Source: an uncultured Burkholderiales bacterium (GTDB lineage: Bacteria > Pseudomonadota > Gammaproteobacteria > Burkholderiales > Burkholderiaceae_D). From it: a DNA stretch of 25,522 bases. The notes below the pieces were generated by a model. It saw only the letters and a program-made list of their open reading frames with translations. It was not told the DNA's origin and did not search any database. Within the stretch, counting starts at the first letter, position 1; each line of letters starts with the position of its first letter. The position numbers and the translations under genes were made by a program. Positions 1-7,408 of this stretch are shown here, piece by piece. The stretch is taken from contig CAIVDH010000440.1 of the NCBI GenBank assembly GCA_903904635.1, forward strand, positions 1-25,522. Reading direction: 5' to 3'.

Positions 1-9
1 CTGGTGACG

Positions 10-582
10 TCACTTGATGCCCAATAAAGACAGGCGCAATTTTGGTTCACTGGTTTTTGCATCCAGCCAGATGGCAAAAAAAGCAGGACCAAATTCCGGG
101 TCGGCTATTTCACCGATGAGCTTGCCGTCCCTGTAAAAGCGCGTAGCTTTTCCTGGCGTATAAATACCGGTCAGATGCGTACCTTTTTCTACGTCAGGGA
201 ATAATGATTTCATGCTTGCCAGCCATGCGGCATGTTTTGCAGAATTGCCTATGCCAAGTTTTTTGATTTCATCAATGCTGGCCACTGCAATTTTTTCGCC
301 GTGTAGTGTGCGTGCATAGTGCAGATCAAGTGCGAAGCTGTTTGTTGTGAGTTGATTGGGTGTGACGCCTGAATTTTCGCTCCAGAGTTCGGCGCTATAT
401 ATTTTTAATCCGAACCAGGTAAACGAACCGCTACCCTGCAGGCGTGCATCCGGCAGTATTGCGCGCAGATAGTCGGGCGCAGATTGTGCCCATACCGTGT
501 GCAAATTTACTGAAAATAAAATCGCAAAGCAAAATAATACAGTGCGCAAAACTGGATGGAGGGTTTTAGTCATAGCTGACAT
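10..582 (-). CDS. Exported chalcone-isomerase-like protein
   Basis: A protein of about 190 residues with a hydrophobic N-terminal export signal ending near an Ala-Gln after VNLHTVW, then a compact domain containing GSGSFTWFGLKIYSAELW. That pattern matches the bacterial chalcone-isomerase-like family (Pfam Chalcone_3), which has no established enzymatic role in bacteria; the plant-type reaction should not be assumed. The open frame extends back to 690, but that stretch lies inside the upstream methyltransferase gene. The ATG at 582 starts one base after the methyltransferase stop, and a second ATG at 573 is equally possible; neither has a clear ribosome binding site, so translational coupling is likely. 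It is the last gene of a four-gene minus-strand operon with the CFA-like, DUF1365 and amine-oxidase genes, which suggests a role in envelope lipid modification. That role is inferred from context only. Confidence 0.75.
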   Translation of the reverse strand: MSAMTKTLHPVLRTVLFCFAILFSVNLHTVWAQSAPDYLRAILPDARLQGSGSFTWFGLKIYSAELWSENSGVTPNQLTTNSFALDLHYARTLHGEKIAVASIDEIKKLGIGNSAKHAAWLASMKSLFPDVEKGTHLTGIYTPGKATRFYRDGKLIGEIADPEFGPAFFAIWLDAKTSEPKLRLSLLGIK

Positions 583-583
583 A

Positions 584-1813
584 TCAGACTTTTTGCAGCG
601 TGAGCTGAAACAGATCGATGCTTTTTGCTCTGAAGCCTGCTTCGCAATAAGACAGATAAAATTCCCAGGTGCGATTGAAGCGCTCATCAAAACCGAGCGT
701 CGTTATTTCAGGCAGACGCGCCTGGTAAGCTTGCTGCCATAGCGCGAGTGTGCGGGCATAGTCGAGGCCGAATGCAAATTCCTGCATAATTTTCAGCCCG
801 TGTTTTTCTGCATGCGCACGAAACACCGATGGTGAGGGCAGCATCCCGCCAGGGAAAATATATTGTTGAATAAAGTCTGTGCCTTTACGGTAGCGCGCAA
901 ATAATTCATCAGCAATGGTGATGGTTTGTATGCAGGCGCGTCCGCCGGGCTTCAATAATTTTGCGACACAAGAAAAATAATCATCCCAATAGGCTTCGCC
1001 GACTGCTTCAAACATTTCTATCGAAGCGATGGCGTCGAATTGTCCGTCTGTATCGCGGTAGTCTTGCAGGCGCAAATCTGCTTGCTGCGCCACGCCGGCT
1101 GCTTTTAATCGTTGCAAGGCAAAATCACGTTGCTCGGTTGAGAGGGTCAGTCCTGTGATGTGCGCGCCGCGTTGCGCTGCCAGTTCGGCAAAGCCACCCC
1201 AGCCGCAGCCTATCTCTAAAATGTTGTTACCTGCTGTGATATCGAGCTGATCCAGTATGCGCAAATATTTTGCATGTTGCGCTTCTTGTAATGTCGCTTG
1301 CGGTTCGCTAAAGAGTGCGCTGGAATACGTCATCGACGGATCTAGCCACAACTGATAAAAATTATTGCCTATGTCGTAGTGCGCATGGATATTGCGTTTG
1401 CTGCCAGCGCGCGAATTGCGATTGAACAGATGCTTGATCCTATATGCCAGACTGCCCCACCAAGTGCCATAGATTGCTGTTTCAACTGCGTGACGATTGT
1501 GTATGAATAGCTCGAGCAAGCGCGACAGATTATCGGTTTGCCAGTCACCATGAATATAGCTTTCAGCGAAACCGATATCGCCGGATTTGACTGCGGCTAT
1601 GCAGGGTTCCCAGTTTTTTAATGTGAGCGTGACTGGTTCGCTGCCATCACCAAATTGCAGCACGGCGTGATCCGGACATTCCAGTCTTAGCGTGCCGTAT
1701 TTGATTTTGCGTAGCAATTGCAGCATCAGCTGCGCCTGCGCAGGTATCGATGCCGCAGGCGATGATGATCGCTGCTGATGGCCGCTCAGTGGTGAAGAGA
1801 AATCCTTGTTCAT
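584..1813 (-). CDS. Cyclopropane-fatty-acyl-phospholipid synthase-like SAM methyltransferase
   Basis: 409 residues, slightly longer than E. coli Cfa. The SAM-binding motif ILEIGCGWGG lies near residues 198-207, preceded by the family signature HAHYDIGNNFYQLWLD near 143-158. The family methylates or cyclopropanates double bonds of membrane phospholipid acyl chains at the inner membrane. Aligned by eye to E. coli Cfa, the bicarbonate-site Glu (E269 in MFEAVG) and Tyr (in FGLDYARTL) are kept, but the Cys139 position is Ser (TYSSALF) and the His266 position is Gln (Q296 in IQTITI). It may therefore be a CFA-family methylase rather than a classical cyclopropane synthase. The start ATG overlaps the DUF1365 stop by four bases (ATGA), and the downstream gene starts one base after its stop, so this is a tightly coupled operon. 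Confidence 0.9.
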   Translation of the reverse strand: MNKDFSSPLSGHQQRSSSPAASIPAQAQLMLQLLRKIKYGTLRLECPDHAVLQFGDGSEPVTLTLKNWEPCIAAVKSGDIGFAESYIHGDWQTDNLSRLLELFIHNRHAVETAIYGTWWGSLAYRIKHLFNRNSRAGSKRNIHAHYDIGNNFYQLWLDPSMTYSSALFSEPQATLQEAQHAKYLRILDQLDITAGNNILEIGCGWGGFAELAAQRGAHITGLTLSTEQRDFALQRLKAAGVAQQADLRLQDYRDTDGQFDAIASIEMFEAVGEAYWDDYFSCVAKLLKPGGRACIQTITIADELFARYRKGTDFIQQYIFPGGMLPSPSVFRAHAEKHGLKIMQEFAFGLDYARTLALWQQAYQARLPEITTLGFDERFNRTWEFYLSYCEAGFRAKSIDLFQLTLQKV

Positions 1814-2604
1814 CGGCTTAAATGGTTAGATGGGGGGGTTGGTTTTTTAAAAAATGGTGCGCCTTTGATAAATAATTTTGCCGCTTGCCAGTGAATGCGG
1901 AAAATCACACCAAATGTCATTAATGGAAATCGTAAAAATGCGTAGGCCAGACCGGCGTCAGATATGGGATGCAGATTACCGGAGATACTGGTCAAAAGTA
2001 ATGGGCCTAGCGTATCGTCATAATCGATGCGCGCGACGATGCGTTCAATTTTTTGATCTTCTATTTGTTGCGTCGTGCGCATGAAGCGGAAGCGGTATTT
2101 TCCTTCGACGGCACAAAATGGCGAGACATGAAATATTTTAGTGGCAGTCAAAGGCACACCCCATGGCATGCTAGTGCCCGTATCGAGCAGGTAGTAATGC
2201 TTTTCGCCGAAGGTATTGCTGACTGCGCATAATATGGCGCGCAGCTCGCCATTTTTGCGATGACAAAACCAGAATGACACCGGATTAAATACATAGCCCA
2301 GTACGCGCGGAAAAGTTTGCAGCCAGATTTCTCCGTCTGCATCAGCTACGCCTTCGGATTTAAGCAGATTGTCTATCCATGACAGTAGCGGTGTCTTGCC
2401 ATCGCCATGGTCACTGTCGTAAAAGGCAAGCAGATTGAAACGGTTGCGTGAACAGAGCCTGGTTGGCAGCGCATCGTCACCAAGTGTGCGCAGCGGCAGC
2501 AGCAGGGTGTAGTCGCCATAGCGAAAACTATTGGCAGACGGACGCAGGCGCGCGTGGCGTACCTGACCCATACTTAGCTGAACTTTTTTTACCAGTTGTT
2601 CCAT
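1810..2604 (-). CDS. DUF1365 family protein
   Basis: 264 residues matching the DUF1365 family. Recognisable segments are GQVRHARLRPSANSFRYGDY near the N-terminus, RFNLLAFYDSDHGDG, and the family hallmark VFNPVSFWFCH in the middle. Its molecular function is not established. The gene is typically found, as here, between an FAD amine oxidase and a CFA-like methyltransferase, and the three are assumed to act on membrane fatty acids. The ATG at 2604 follows the amine-oxidase stop by 15 bases. An internal ATG at 2571, just before the conserved GQVRHARLRP segment, is an alternative start. A hydrophobic stretch near the C-terminus (FPLMTFGVIFRIHW) may sit at the membrane. Confidence 0.9.
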   Translation of the reverse strand: MEQLVKKVQLSMGQVRHARLRPSANSFRYGDYTLLLPLRTLGDDALPTRLCSRNRFNLLAFYDSDHGDGKTPLLSWIDNLLKSEGVADADGEIWLQTFPRVLGYVFNPVSFWFCHRKNGELRAILCAVSNTFGEKHYYLLDTGTSMPWGVPLTATKIFHVSPFCAVEGKYRFRFMRTTQQIEDQKIERIVARIDYDDTLGPLLLTSISGNLHPISDAGLAYAFLRFPLMTFGVIFRIHWQAAKLFIKGAPFFKKPTPPSNHLSR

Positions 2605-2619
2605 GTTGGTCTAATCTGC

Positions 2620-3930
2620 TCAGGCAGCAGCAAACTGCAGCGCTGGCTGGTTTGATTGCTGCGCGATGGCCGCAGCAACTGCCAGTCCGGATTTGAGGCC
2701 GTCTTCATGAAAGCCGTAGCCTGTCCATGCGCCTGCAAACCAAGTGTTATTTTTGCCTTGTACCTGACTCAATGCCTGCTGTGCAGCAGTGGCTTTTGCA
2801 TCAAATACAGGATGCGCATAGTCGTAGCGACCAATTACCTTAGCCGGATCTGGCTCGTTGATAGGGTTGAGCGAAACAATGACGGGAGTTTTGAATGGCA
2901 GTGGCTGTAGTTTATTAATCAAGTAGTGAACACAGACACGCGGCTCGCGGCTATTCATGCTTTCATAATTCCAGGCTGACCATGCGCTGCGTTTGTCTGG
3001 CAGGCAGCGCGTATCGGTATGCAGTACGGCATGATTGGCCTGATAAGTCACCGCTGAAAGTATCTGGGTTTCGGCGTGGCTGGCATCTTGTAACAAGGCC
3101 AGACTTTGGTCGCTGTGTGTGGCAAGAATGACGTGATCAAATAAGGGTGCGGCATCTTGCAGTTGGACGCGAATTTTTTTTGATTGACCAAAATCAGCGC
3201 GCGAAACAGATTTAACGGGCGTATTGATAAATTTATGCGGAATGGCGGCCAGCATTTTTTCTACGTAATGTTTAGCGCCGCCTGTCACCGTATGCCATTT
3301 CGGTCGGTTCTCAACCTGTAATAGTCCATGGTTATGGCAAAAGCTCACGAAGCTTGCCAATGGAAACGCGAGCATCTGCTCGGTCGGGCAAGACCATATG
3401 CAGCCTGCCATTGGTAGCAGATACCAGTCACGAAATTCATTACTGTATTTGTGTAAAGCTAAAAAGTCCCCCAGCGATATGGTTTGCATCTCCGGCGCAA
3501 GCTGATTCGCCAATGCGGTAGCTTGACGATTAAAGCGCAATATGTCGCGCACCATGCGCAGAAATTTTGGACTAAACAGATTACGTCTTTGCGCAAAGAC
3601 GGTATTTAAATTTGCGCCAGCCCATTCCAGGTTGCGAGTATGCGCACCGGATGTCAGAGGCAGCTTGACTGAAAAAGACATGTCGGTGGCGCTAGTGTGT
3701 ATTTGCAAATTTTCAAACAAGCGCACCAGATTAGGATAGGTGCGGTGATTAAACACCAGAAAGCCGGTATCAACGCCGTGGCGTATGCCTTCCAGCTCGA
3801 CATCGACGGTGTGGGTATGCCCGCCAAAATAATCATGGGCTTCAAACAGCGTGACATCATGGCCGCTATTGGCCAATTGCCACGCAGAGGACAGGCCGGA
3901 TATACCCGAGCCGATGACTGCAATCTTCAT
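2620..3930 (-). CDS. FAD-dependent amine-oxidase-fold oxidoreductase of a lipid-modification operon
   Basis: 436 residues. The N-terminus carries a dinucleotide-binding fold: GSGISG at residues 7-12, then an acidic residue at E30 for the ribose, then the FGGHTHTVDV segment. The C-terminal segment WFAGAWTGYGFHEDGLKSG is the usual second FAD contact of flavin amine oxidases and phytoene-desaturase relatives. In this neighbourhood type (with DUF1365 and a CFA-like methylase) the protein is usually annotated only as an NAD/FAD-binding protein; acting on acyl chains is plausible but inferred. It is the first gene of a four-gene operon. The 249-base upstream gap to gpx contains a perfect inverted repeat but no promoter I could call confidently. 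Confidence 0.9.
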   Translation of the reverse strand: MKIAVIGSGISGLSSAWQLANSGHDVTLFEAHDYFGGHTHTVDVELEGIRHGVDTGFLVFNHRTYPNLVRLFENLQIHTSATDMSFSVKLPLTSGAHTRNLEWAGANLNTVFAQRRNLFSPKFLRMVRDILRFNRQATALANQLAPEMQTISLGDFLALHKYSNEFRDWYLLPMAGCIWSCPTEQMLAFPLASFVSFCHNHGLLQVENRPKWHTVTGGAKHYVEKMLAAIPHKFINTPVKSVSRADFGQSKKIRVQLQDAAPLFDHVILATHSDQSLALLQDASHAETQILSAVTYQANHAVLHTDTRCLPDKRSAWSAWNYESMNSREPRVCVHYLINKLQPLPFKTPVIVSLNPINEPDPAKVIGRYDYAHPVFDAKATAAQQALSQVQGKNNTWFAGAWTGYGFHEDGLKSGLAVAAAIAQQSNQPALQFAAA

Positions 3931-4043
3931 GCGATATCCGGCTTAACCAAACAGATGGATAAAAAAATGCTGTGATGCCCGCCAGAGAAATACGAGTTGG
4001 GGGAAAATCGCTCTGACATTGCCGCCGACTAATCGGGAGACAT

Positions 4044-4062
4044 CACAGCAAAACTTGCTGTG
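4044..4062. repeat. Perfect inverted repeat upstream of the lipid operon
   Basis: CACAGCAA - AAC - TTGCTGTG: eight-base arms and a three-base centre, in the 249-base gap (3931-4179) between gpx and the amine-oxidase gene, about 114 bases upstream of the latter's ATG. Neither strand has a T-run after it, so a rho-independent terminator is unlikely; an operator or an mRNA hairpin is possible. The rest of the gap is AT-rich with no convincing ORF. A smaller dyad (CCGA-N4-TCGG, 4025-4036) lies next to it. Confidence 0.5.
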
Positions 4063-4179
4063 CATTTTGCGGGCTAATTAACATGTTGGTGCGCAAAATA
4101 TCTTACTGAAATACTGTGCGACATGAGTGTGATCAAAGCCACTGCAAAATATACATTCAACACTGCGCTGTTAAAGCGA

Positions 4180-4758
4180 TTATTTTGCTGCCAGTGCTTT
4201 TTCTATGGCCGCAACCATGTTTTTGTCATCAGGCCTGACGCCACTTTCATAGCTGCTCACCAGAGCGCCATTGCGGTCTATCAGATATTTATAAAAATTC
4301 CAGCCTGGCTCTTTACCGCTGGTTTTTTTCAGCGCAGTGAAAAGCGGATTCATGCTTTTACCTTTCACCGATGATTTCGCAAACATGGGAAATTTCACGC
4401 CGTAGGTGTTGTAGCAAAAATCGGCGATTTCTTTATTGTCGCCCGGCTCCTGACTGAAGTCGTTGGAGGGAAAGCCGAGTATGACCAAACCTTTGTCTTT
4501 GTATTTAGCGTATAGCTTTTCCAGACCGTCATATTGCGCGGTATAGCCGCAGTAGCTGGCCGTGTTGATCACCAAGGTAACTTTGCCTGCGTACTGACAA
4601 AGATTCTGCGGCGCGTCATCCTGCAGACGATTGAATTTGTAATCTAGCAGCGCTGGGCAGTCCGCTGCCTGCGCGCGAATTGGCAACATTGCCAACAGGG
4701 TGATTAAGACCAGTGTTCCTAAAGACCAGAAAAAAGACTGCCTGAGTGCATGTGCCAT
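4180..4758 (-). CDS. Exported glutathione-peroxidase-family protein
   Basis: 192 residues of the glutathione peroxidase fold, which reduces hydrogen peroxide or lipid hydroperoxides using thioredoxin or glutathione. The peroxidatic Cys is C70 in NTASYCGYTAQYDGLE; the catalytic Gln and Trp are Q103 in GFPSNDFSQEPG and W153 in PGWNFYKYLID. C115 (ADFCYNTYGVKFP) is positioned to be a resolving Cys. Residues 1 to about 32 form a hydrophobic signal peptide ending in RAQAAD, unlike cytosolic BtuE-type enzymes, so periplasmic action on envelope lipids is likely. It is divergent from the photolyase (about 100 bases between starts) and upstream of the lipid operon on the same strand, which fits a peroxide or singlet-oxygen defence role. 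Confidence 0.9.
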   Translation of the reverse strand: MAHALRQSFFWSLGTLVLITLLAMLPIRAQAADCPALLDYKFNRLQDDAPQNLCQYAGKVTLVINTASYCGYTAQYDGLEKLYAKYKDKGLVILGFPSNDFSQEPGDNKEIADFCYNTYGVKFPMFAKSSVKGKSMNPLFTALKKTSGKEPGWNFYKYLIDRNGALVSSYESGVRPDDKNMVAAIEKALAAK

Positions 4759-4859
4759 GGTTACAATACCCGTTGGTTTAGATTTGAACTGCTGAGTACA
4801 TTTTAACGCATTTCAATATTTTGTTTCTTTCCCCGGTTATTGCGAAAAAAGGGTGGGTA

Positions 4860-6404
4860 ATGCGGCATTTGGTTTTGGTTTTGGGGGATCAGCTCAGCTT
4901 TTCCAGCCCGGTGTTTGAGAATTTTGATCCTGAACAGGACAGCGTGCTCATGATTGAGGCCGCCGGTGAAGGCAGCCTGGTCTGGTCGCACAAGGCGCGC
5001 ATTACCTTGTTTCTGTCTGCCATGCGGCATTTCGCCAATGCTGTGGTTGGGAAGGGCTGGTCGCTGGAATACGTCAAGCTTGAAGACGCCGGTAGCCCCG
5101 ATTTCGCCAGCCGTTTGCAAGCTGAGCTGGTGCGCCTTAATCCGCAAGCCCTTAGTTTGGCTGAGCCGGGTGAATTTCGCATGCTGACGCTGATAGAAAA
5201 ATGCTGTGCTGATGCCGGCGTGACGCTGCGGCTGATGGACGACACGCATTTTATGTGCAGCCGGGCAGAATTTGCGACTTGGGCGCGCGGTAAAAAAGAA
5301 TTAAGAATGGAGTTTTTTTATCGCATCATGCGCAAGAAATTCAATGTGCTGATGGAGGGTAAAGAGCCAGTCGGCGGCAATTGGAATTTCGACGCAGATA
5401 ATCGTAGTGCCTATCCTAAACGCGGCAAACAAATAGGCCCCGGTGTGATTGCTGCGCCAGCGGGATTTGCGCCGGATGCTATTACGCTGGAAGTGATGGC
5501 GTTGGTTGAGCATTATTTCCCCGTTCACCCTGGTGAGCTTAAAGATTTTATCTGGCCTGTTACGCGCGAAGAGGCTTTGCATGCGTTATCGGTTTTTATT
5601 GATACTCGCCTGCCGCAGTTTGGTATTTATCAGGATGCGATGTGGACTGATACGCCGTTTGGCTGGCATTCATTGTTATCTGTCGCGCTAAATCTGCATT
5701 TGCTGGATCCGCGCGAGGTGGTGCAACAGGCTGAGGCGGCCTATCGGGCCGGACGCGTCCCGCTGGAAAGCGTGGAAGGTTTTATTCGGCAGGTATTGGG
5801 CTGGCGTGAATTCATACGCGGCATGTATTGGCTGGATATGCCGGGTATGAAAGAAGCGAATTTTTATCAGCATCAGCGTACTTTGCCGGCCTGGTTCTGG
5901 ACTGGGCAAACACAAATGGCCTGTATGCGCGATAGTCTCAAGCAGACTTTGCGATATGGCTATGCGCACCATATACAGCGCCTGATGGTGATGGGAAATT
6001 TCGCTTTGCTGGCCGAACTCTCGCCGCAGCAGGTTGCAGACTGGTATCTGGCTATTTATGTGGATGCGGTCGAATGGGTAGAATTGCCCAATACGGCAGG
6101 CATGGCCTTGCATGCATGTGGCAGTCGTTTTACCAGTAAGCCCTATATATCCAGTGGCGCTTATATAAACAGACAAAGTAATTATTGCAGCGGCTGCCGT
6201 TATGATCCGGCACAGCGCAGCGGCGAAAAAGCCTGTCCGTTTACGACGCTGTACTGGCATTTCATAGCACGACATGCTGGCGAATTATCATCTAATCCAC
6301 GCACCGCACTGATGGCTAAAAATCTCGATAAACTCAGTTCGGAAGAGCTGACCGCTATTCGTGGGCAAGCGCAAATCATGCTTGCCAATCTTGATACATT
6401 ATGA
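4860..6404 (+). CDS. phrB: Iron-sulfur (6-4) photolyase / FeS bacterial cryptochrome (PhrB type)
   Basis: 514 residues from the ATG at 4860, preceded by a GGGTGG stretch; an in-frame TTG at 4821 is less likely because RHLVLVLGDQLS is the usual family N-terminus. The protein uses light through FAD to repair (6-4) photoproducts or to signal, and carries a [4Fe-4S] cluster. Four candidate cluster cysteines are present: C355 (in ACMRDS), C443 and C446 (NYCSGC), and C459 (EKACPF). Their spacings of 88, 3 and 13 equal those of Agrobacterium PhrB Cys350/438/441/454. YAHHIQRLMV (H370, H371) matches the catalytic His pair of the same family. It is divergent from gpx and followed by the diiron protein. 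Confidence 0.93.
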   Translation: MRHLVLVLGDQLSFSSPVFENFDPEQDSVLMIEAAGEGSLVWSHKARITLFLSAMRHFANAVVGKGWSLEYVKLEDAGSPDFASRLQAELVRLNPQALSLAEPGEFRMLTLIEKCCADAGVTLRLMDDTHFMCSRAEFATWARGKKELRMEFFYRIMRKKFNVLMEGKEPVGGNWNFDADNRSAYPKRGKQIGPGVIAAPAGFAPDAITLEVMALVEHYFPVHPGELKDFIWPVTREEALHALSVFIDTRLPQFGIYQDAMWTDTPFGWHSLLSVALNLHLLDPREVVQQAEAAYRAGRVPLESVEGFIRQVLGWREFIRGMYWLDMPGMKEANFYQHQRTLPAWFWTGQTQMACMRDSLKQTLRYGYAHHIQRLMVMGNFALLAELSPQQVADWYLAIYVDAVEWVELPNTAGMALHACGSRFTSKPYISSGAYINRQSNYCSGCRYDPAQRSGEKACPFTTLYWHFIARHAGELSSNPRTALMAKNLDKLSSEELTAIRGQAQIMLANLDTL

Positions 6405-6505
6405 TTTCAATTTGAAAATCCCTGCTTGATTTGCGGTTGAAAGAGCATTGTCATCTGTTGTTGGTAAAATCAATCTGTCTAATAACTGCGAATGCGCCAC
6501 CCATC

Positions 6506-7366
6506 ATGCTGTATCCCGAATTATTCAGGTCATTAGAACAAGTCCGCTGGAATATGGAAACTGATATTCCGTGGGATAAGTTCGATCCTTCCCTGCTCAC
6601 TGACGAGCAGGCGCAAACAATACGCATGAATGCCATTACTGAATGGTCTGCGCTGCCAGCTACCGAGATGTTTTTGCGTGATAACCGCCATGACAGTGAT
6701 TTCTCGGCGTTTATGTCGATATGGTTTTTTGAAGAACAAAAACATTCATTGGTATTGATGGAGTATCTGCGCCGGTTTCGGCCAGAGTTTGTGCCAACTG
6801 AAGCCGAACTTGATCGTGTACGTTTTGAATTTGATCCGGCGCCGCCACTAGAAACACTGATGCTGCATTTCTGCGGCGAGATACGGTTGAATCATTGGTA
6901 TCGCTGTGCGTCTGAATGGCATACAGAGCCGGTAATACAGCATATTTATAAAACCATCAGCCATGACGAAGCGCGGCATGGTGGTGCTTATTTGCGCTAT
7001 ATGAAAAAAGCACTGGGTGAAACAGGCGACAGCGCGCGCGCCGCTTTTGCAAAAATCGGCGTGTTGATGGCTTCGGCTCGTCGCACCGAAAAACCTTTGC
7101 ATCCTACTAATCTGCATGTGAACCAATCCCTGTTCCCCAACGATACGGTGCAAAGTCGCCTGCCAGATCCGGCCTGGCTGGAGGCCTGGCTAGATCATCA
7201 GATTTGTTTTGATGGCGAATGGGAAAAGAAAGTAGTCGACCGGATTTTGCATAATCTTTCGCTGCTGTTTGAGCGCACCTTCGTCACGGTGCAGGATTTG
7301 AATCGTTATCGTAAAGAGGCTGTTAACAGGCTGGCTGCATTGAATGCACCTACGCCGGTTGTTTGA
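6506..7366 (+). CDS. Ferritin-like diiron protein related to acyl-ACP desaturases
   Basis: 286 residues from the ATG at 6506. The open frame could begin with TTG at 6431, but those extra residues do not look like protein, and the ATG sits directly before LYPELFRSLEQVRWN. All six carboxylate/His diiron ligands of a four-helix bundle can be placed: E46 (ITEWSAL), E77 and H80 (FEEQKH), E125 (CGEIRLNH), and E155 and H158 (HDEARH). This is the E, ExxH, E, ExxH order of soluble acyl-ACP desaturases and related oxygenases. The substrate is unknown; a fatty acyl chain is a reasonable guess because of the neighbouring lipid-modification operon. No ribosome binding site is obvious. It lies about 100 bases after the photolyase and 42 before the TolC-type gene. 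Confidence 0.8.
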   Translation: MLYPELFRSLEQVRWNMETDIPWDKFDPSLLTDEQAQTIRMNAITEWSALPATEMFLRDNRHDSDFSAFMSIWFFEEQKHSLVLMEYLRRFRPEFVPTEAELDRVRFEFDPAPPLETLMLHFCGEIRLNHWYRCASEWHTEPVIQHIYKTISHDEARHGGAYLRYMKKALGETGDSARAAFAKIGVLMASARRTEKPLHPTNLHVNQSLFPNDTVQSRLPDPAWLEAWLDHQICFDGEWEKKVVDRILHNLSLLFERTFVTVQDLNRYRKEAVNRLAALNAPTPVV

Positions 7367-7408
7367 TGGAAGATTTATCCTTTTTTGGGGAGCGCATCTA
7401 AGTCGGCA

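Noticed and set aside
3931..4179. Possible RpoE/ChrR-type promoter (TGATC ... TAAGA) upstream of the lipid operon
   Set aside because: The only TGATCA and TAAGA on the minus strand are 24 bases apart, too far for that promoter class, and about 200 bases from the ATG.
5688..6275. 195-codon minus-strand frame opposite the photolyase gene
   Set aside because: It is wholly inside a well-supported photolyase gene and resembles no family; a composition shadow.
6405..6417. Small palindrome TTTCAA-T-TTGAAA after the photolyase stop
   Set aside because: It is short and AT-rich with no T-run, so chance is a sufficient explanation.
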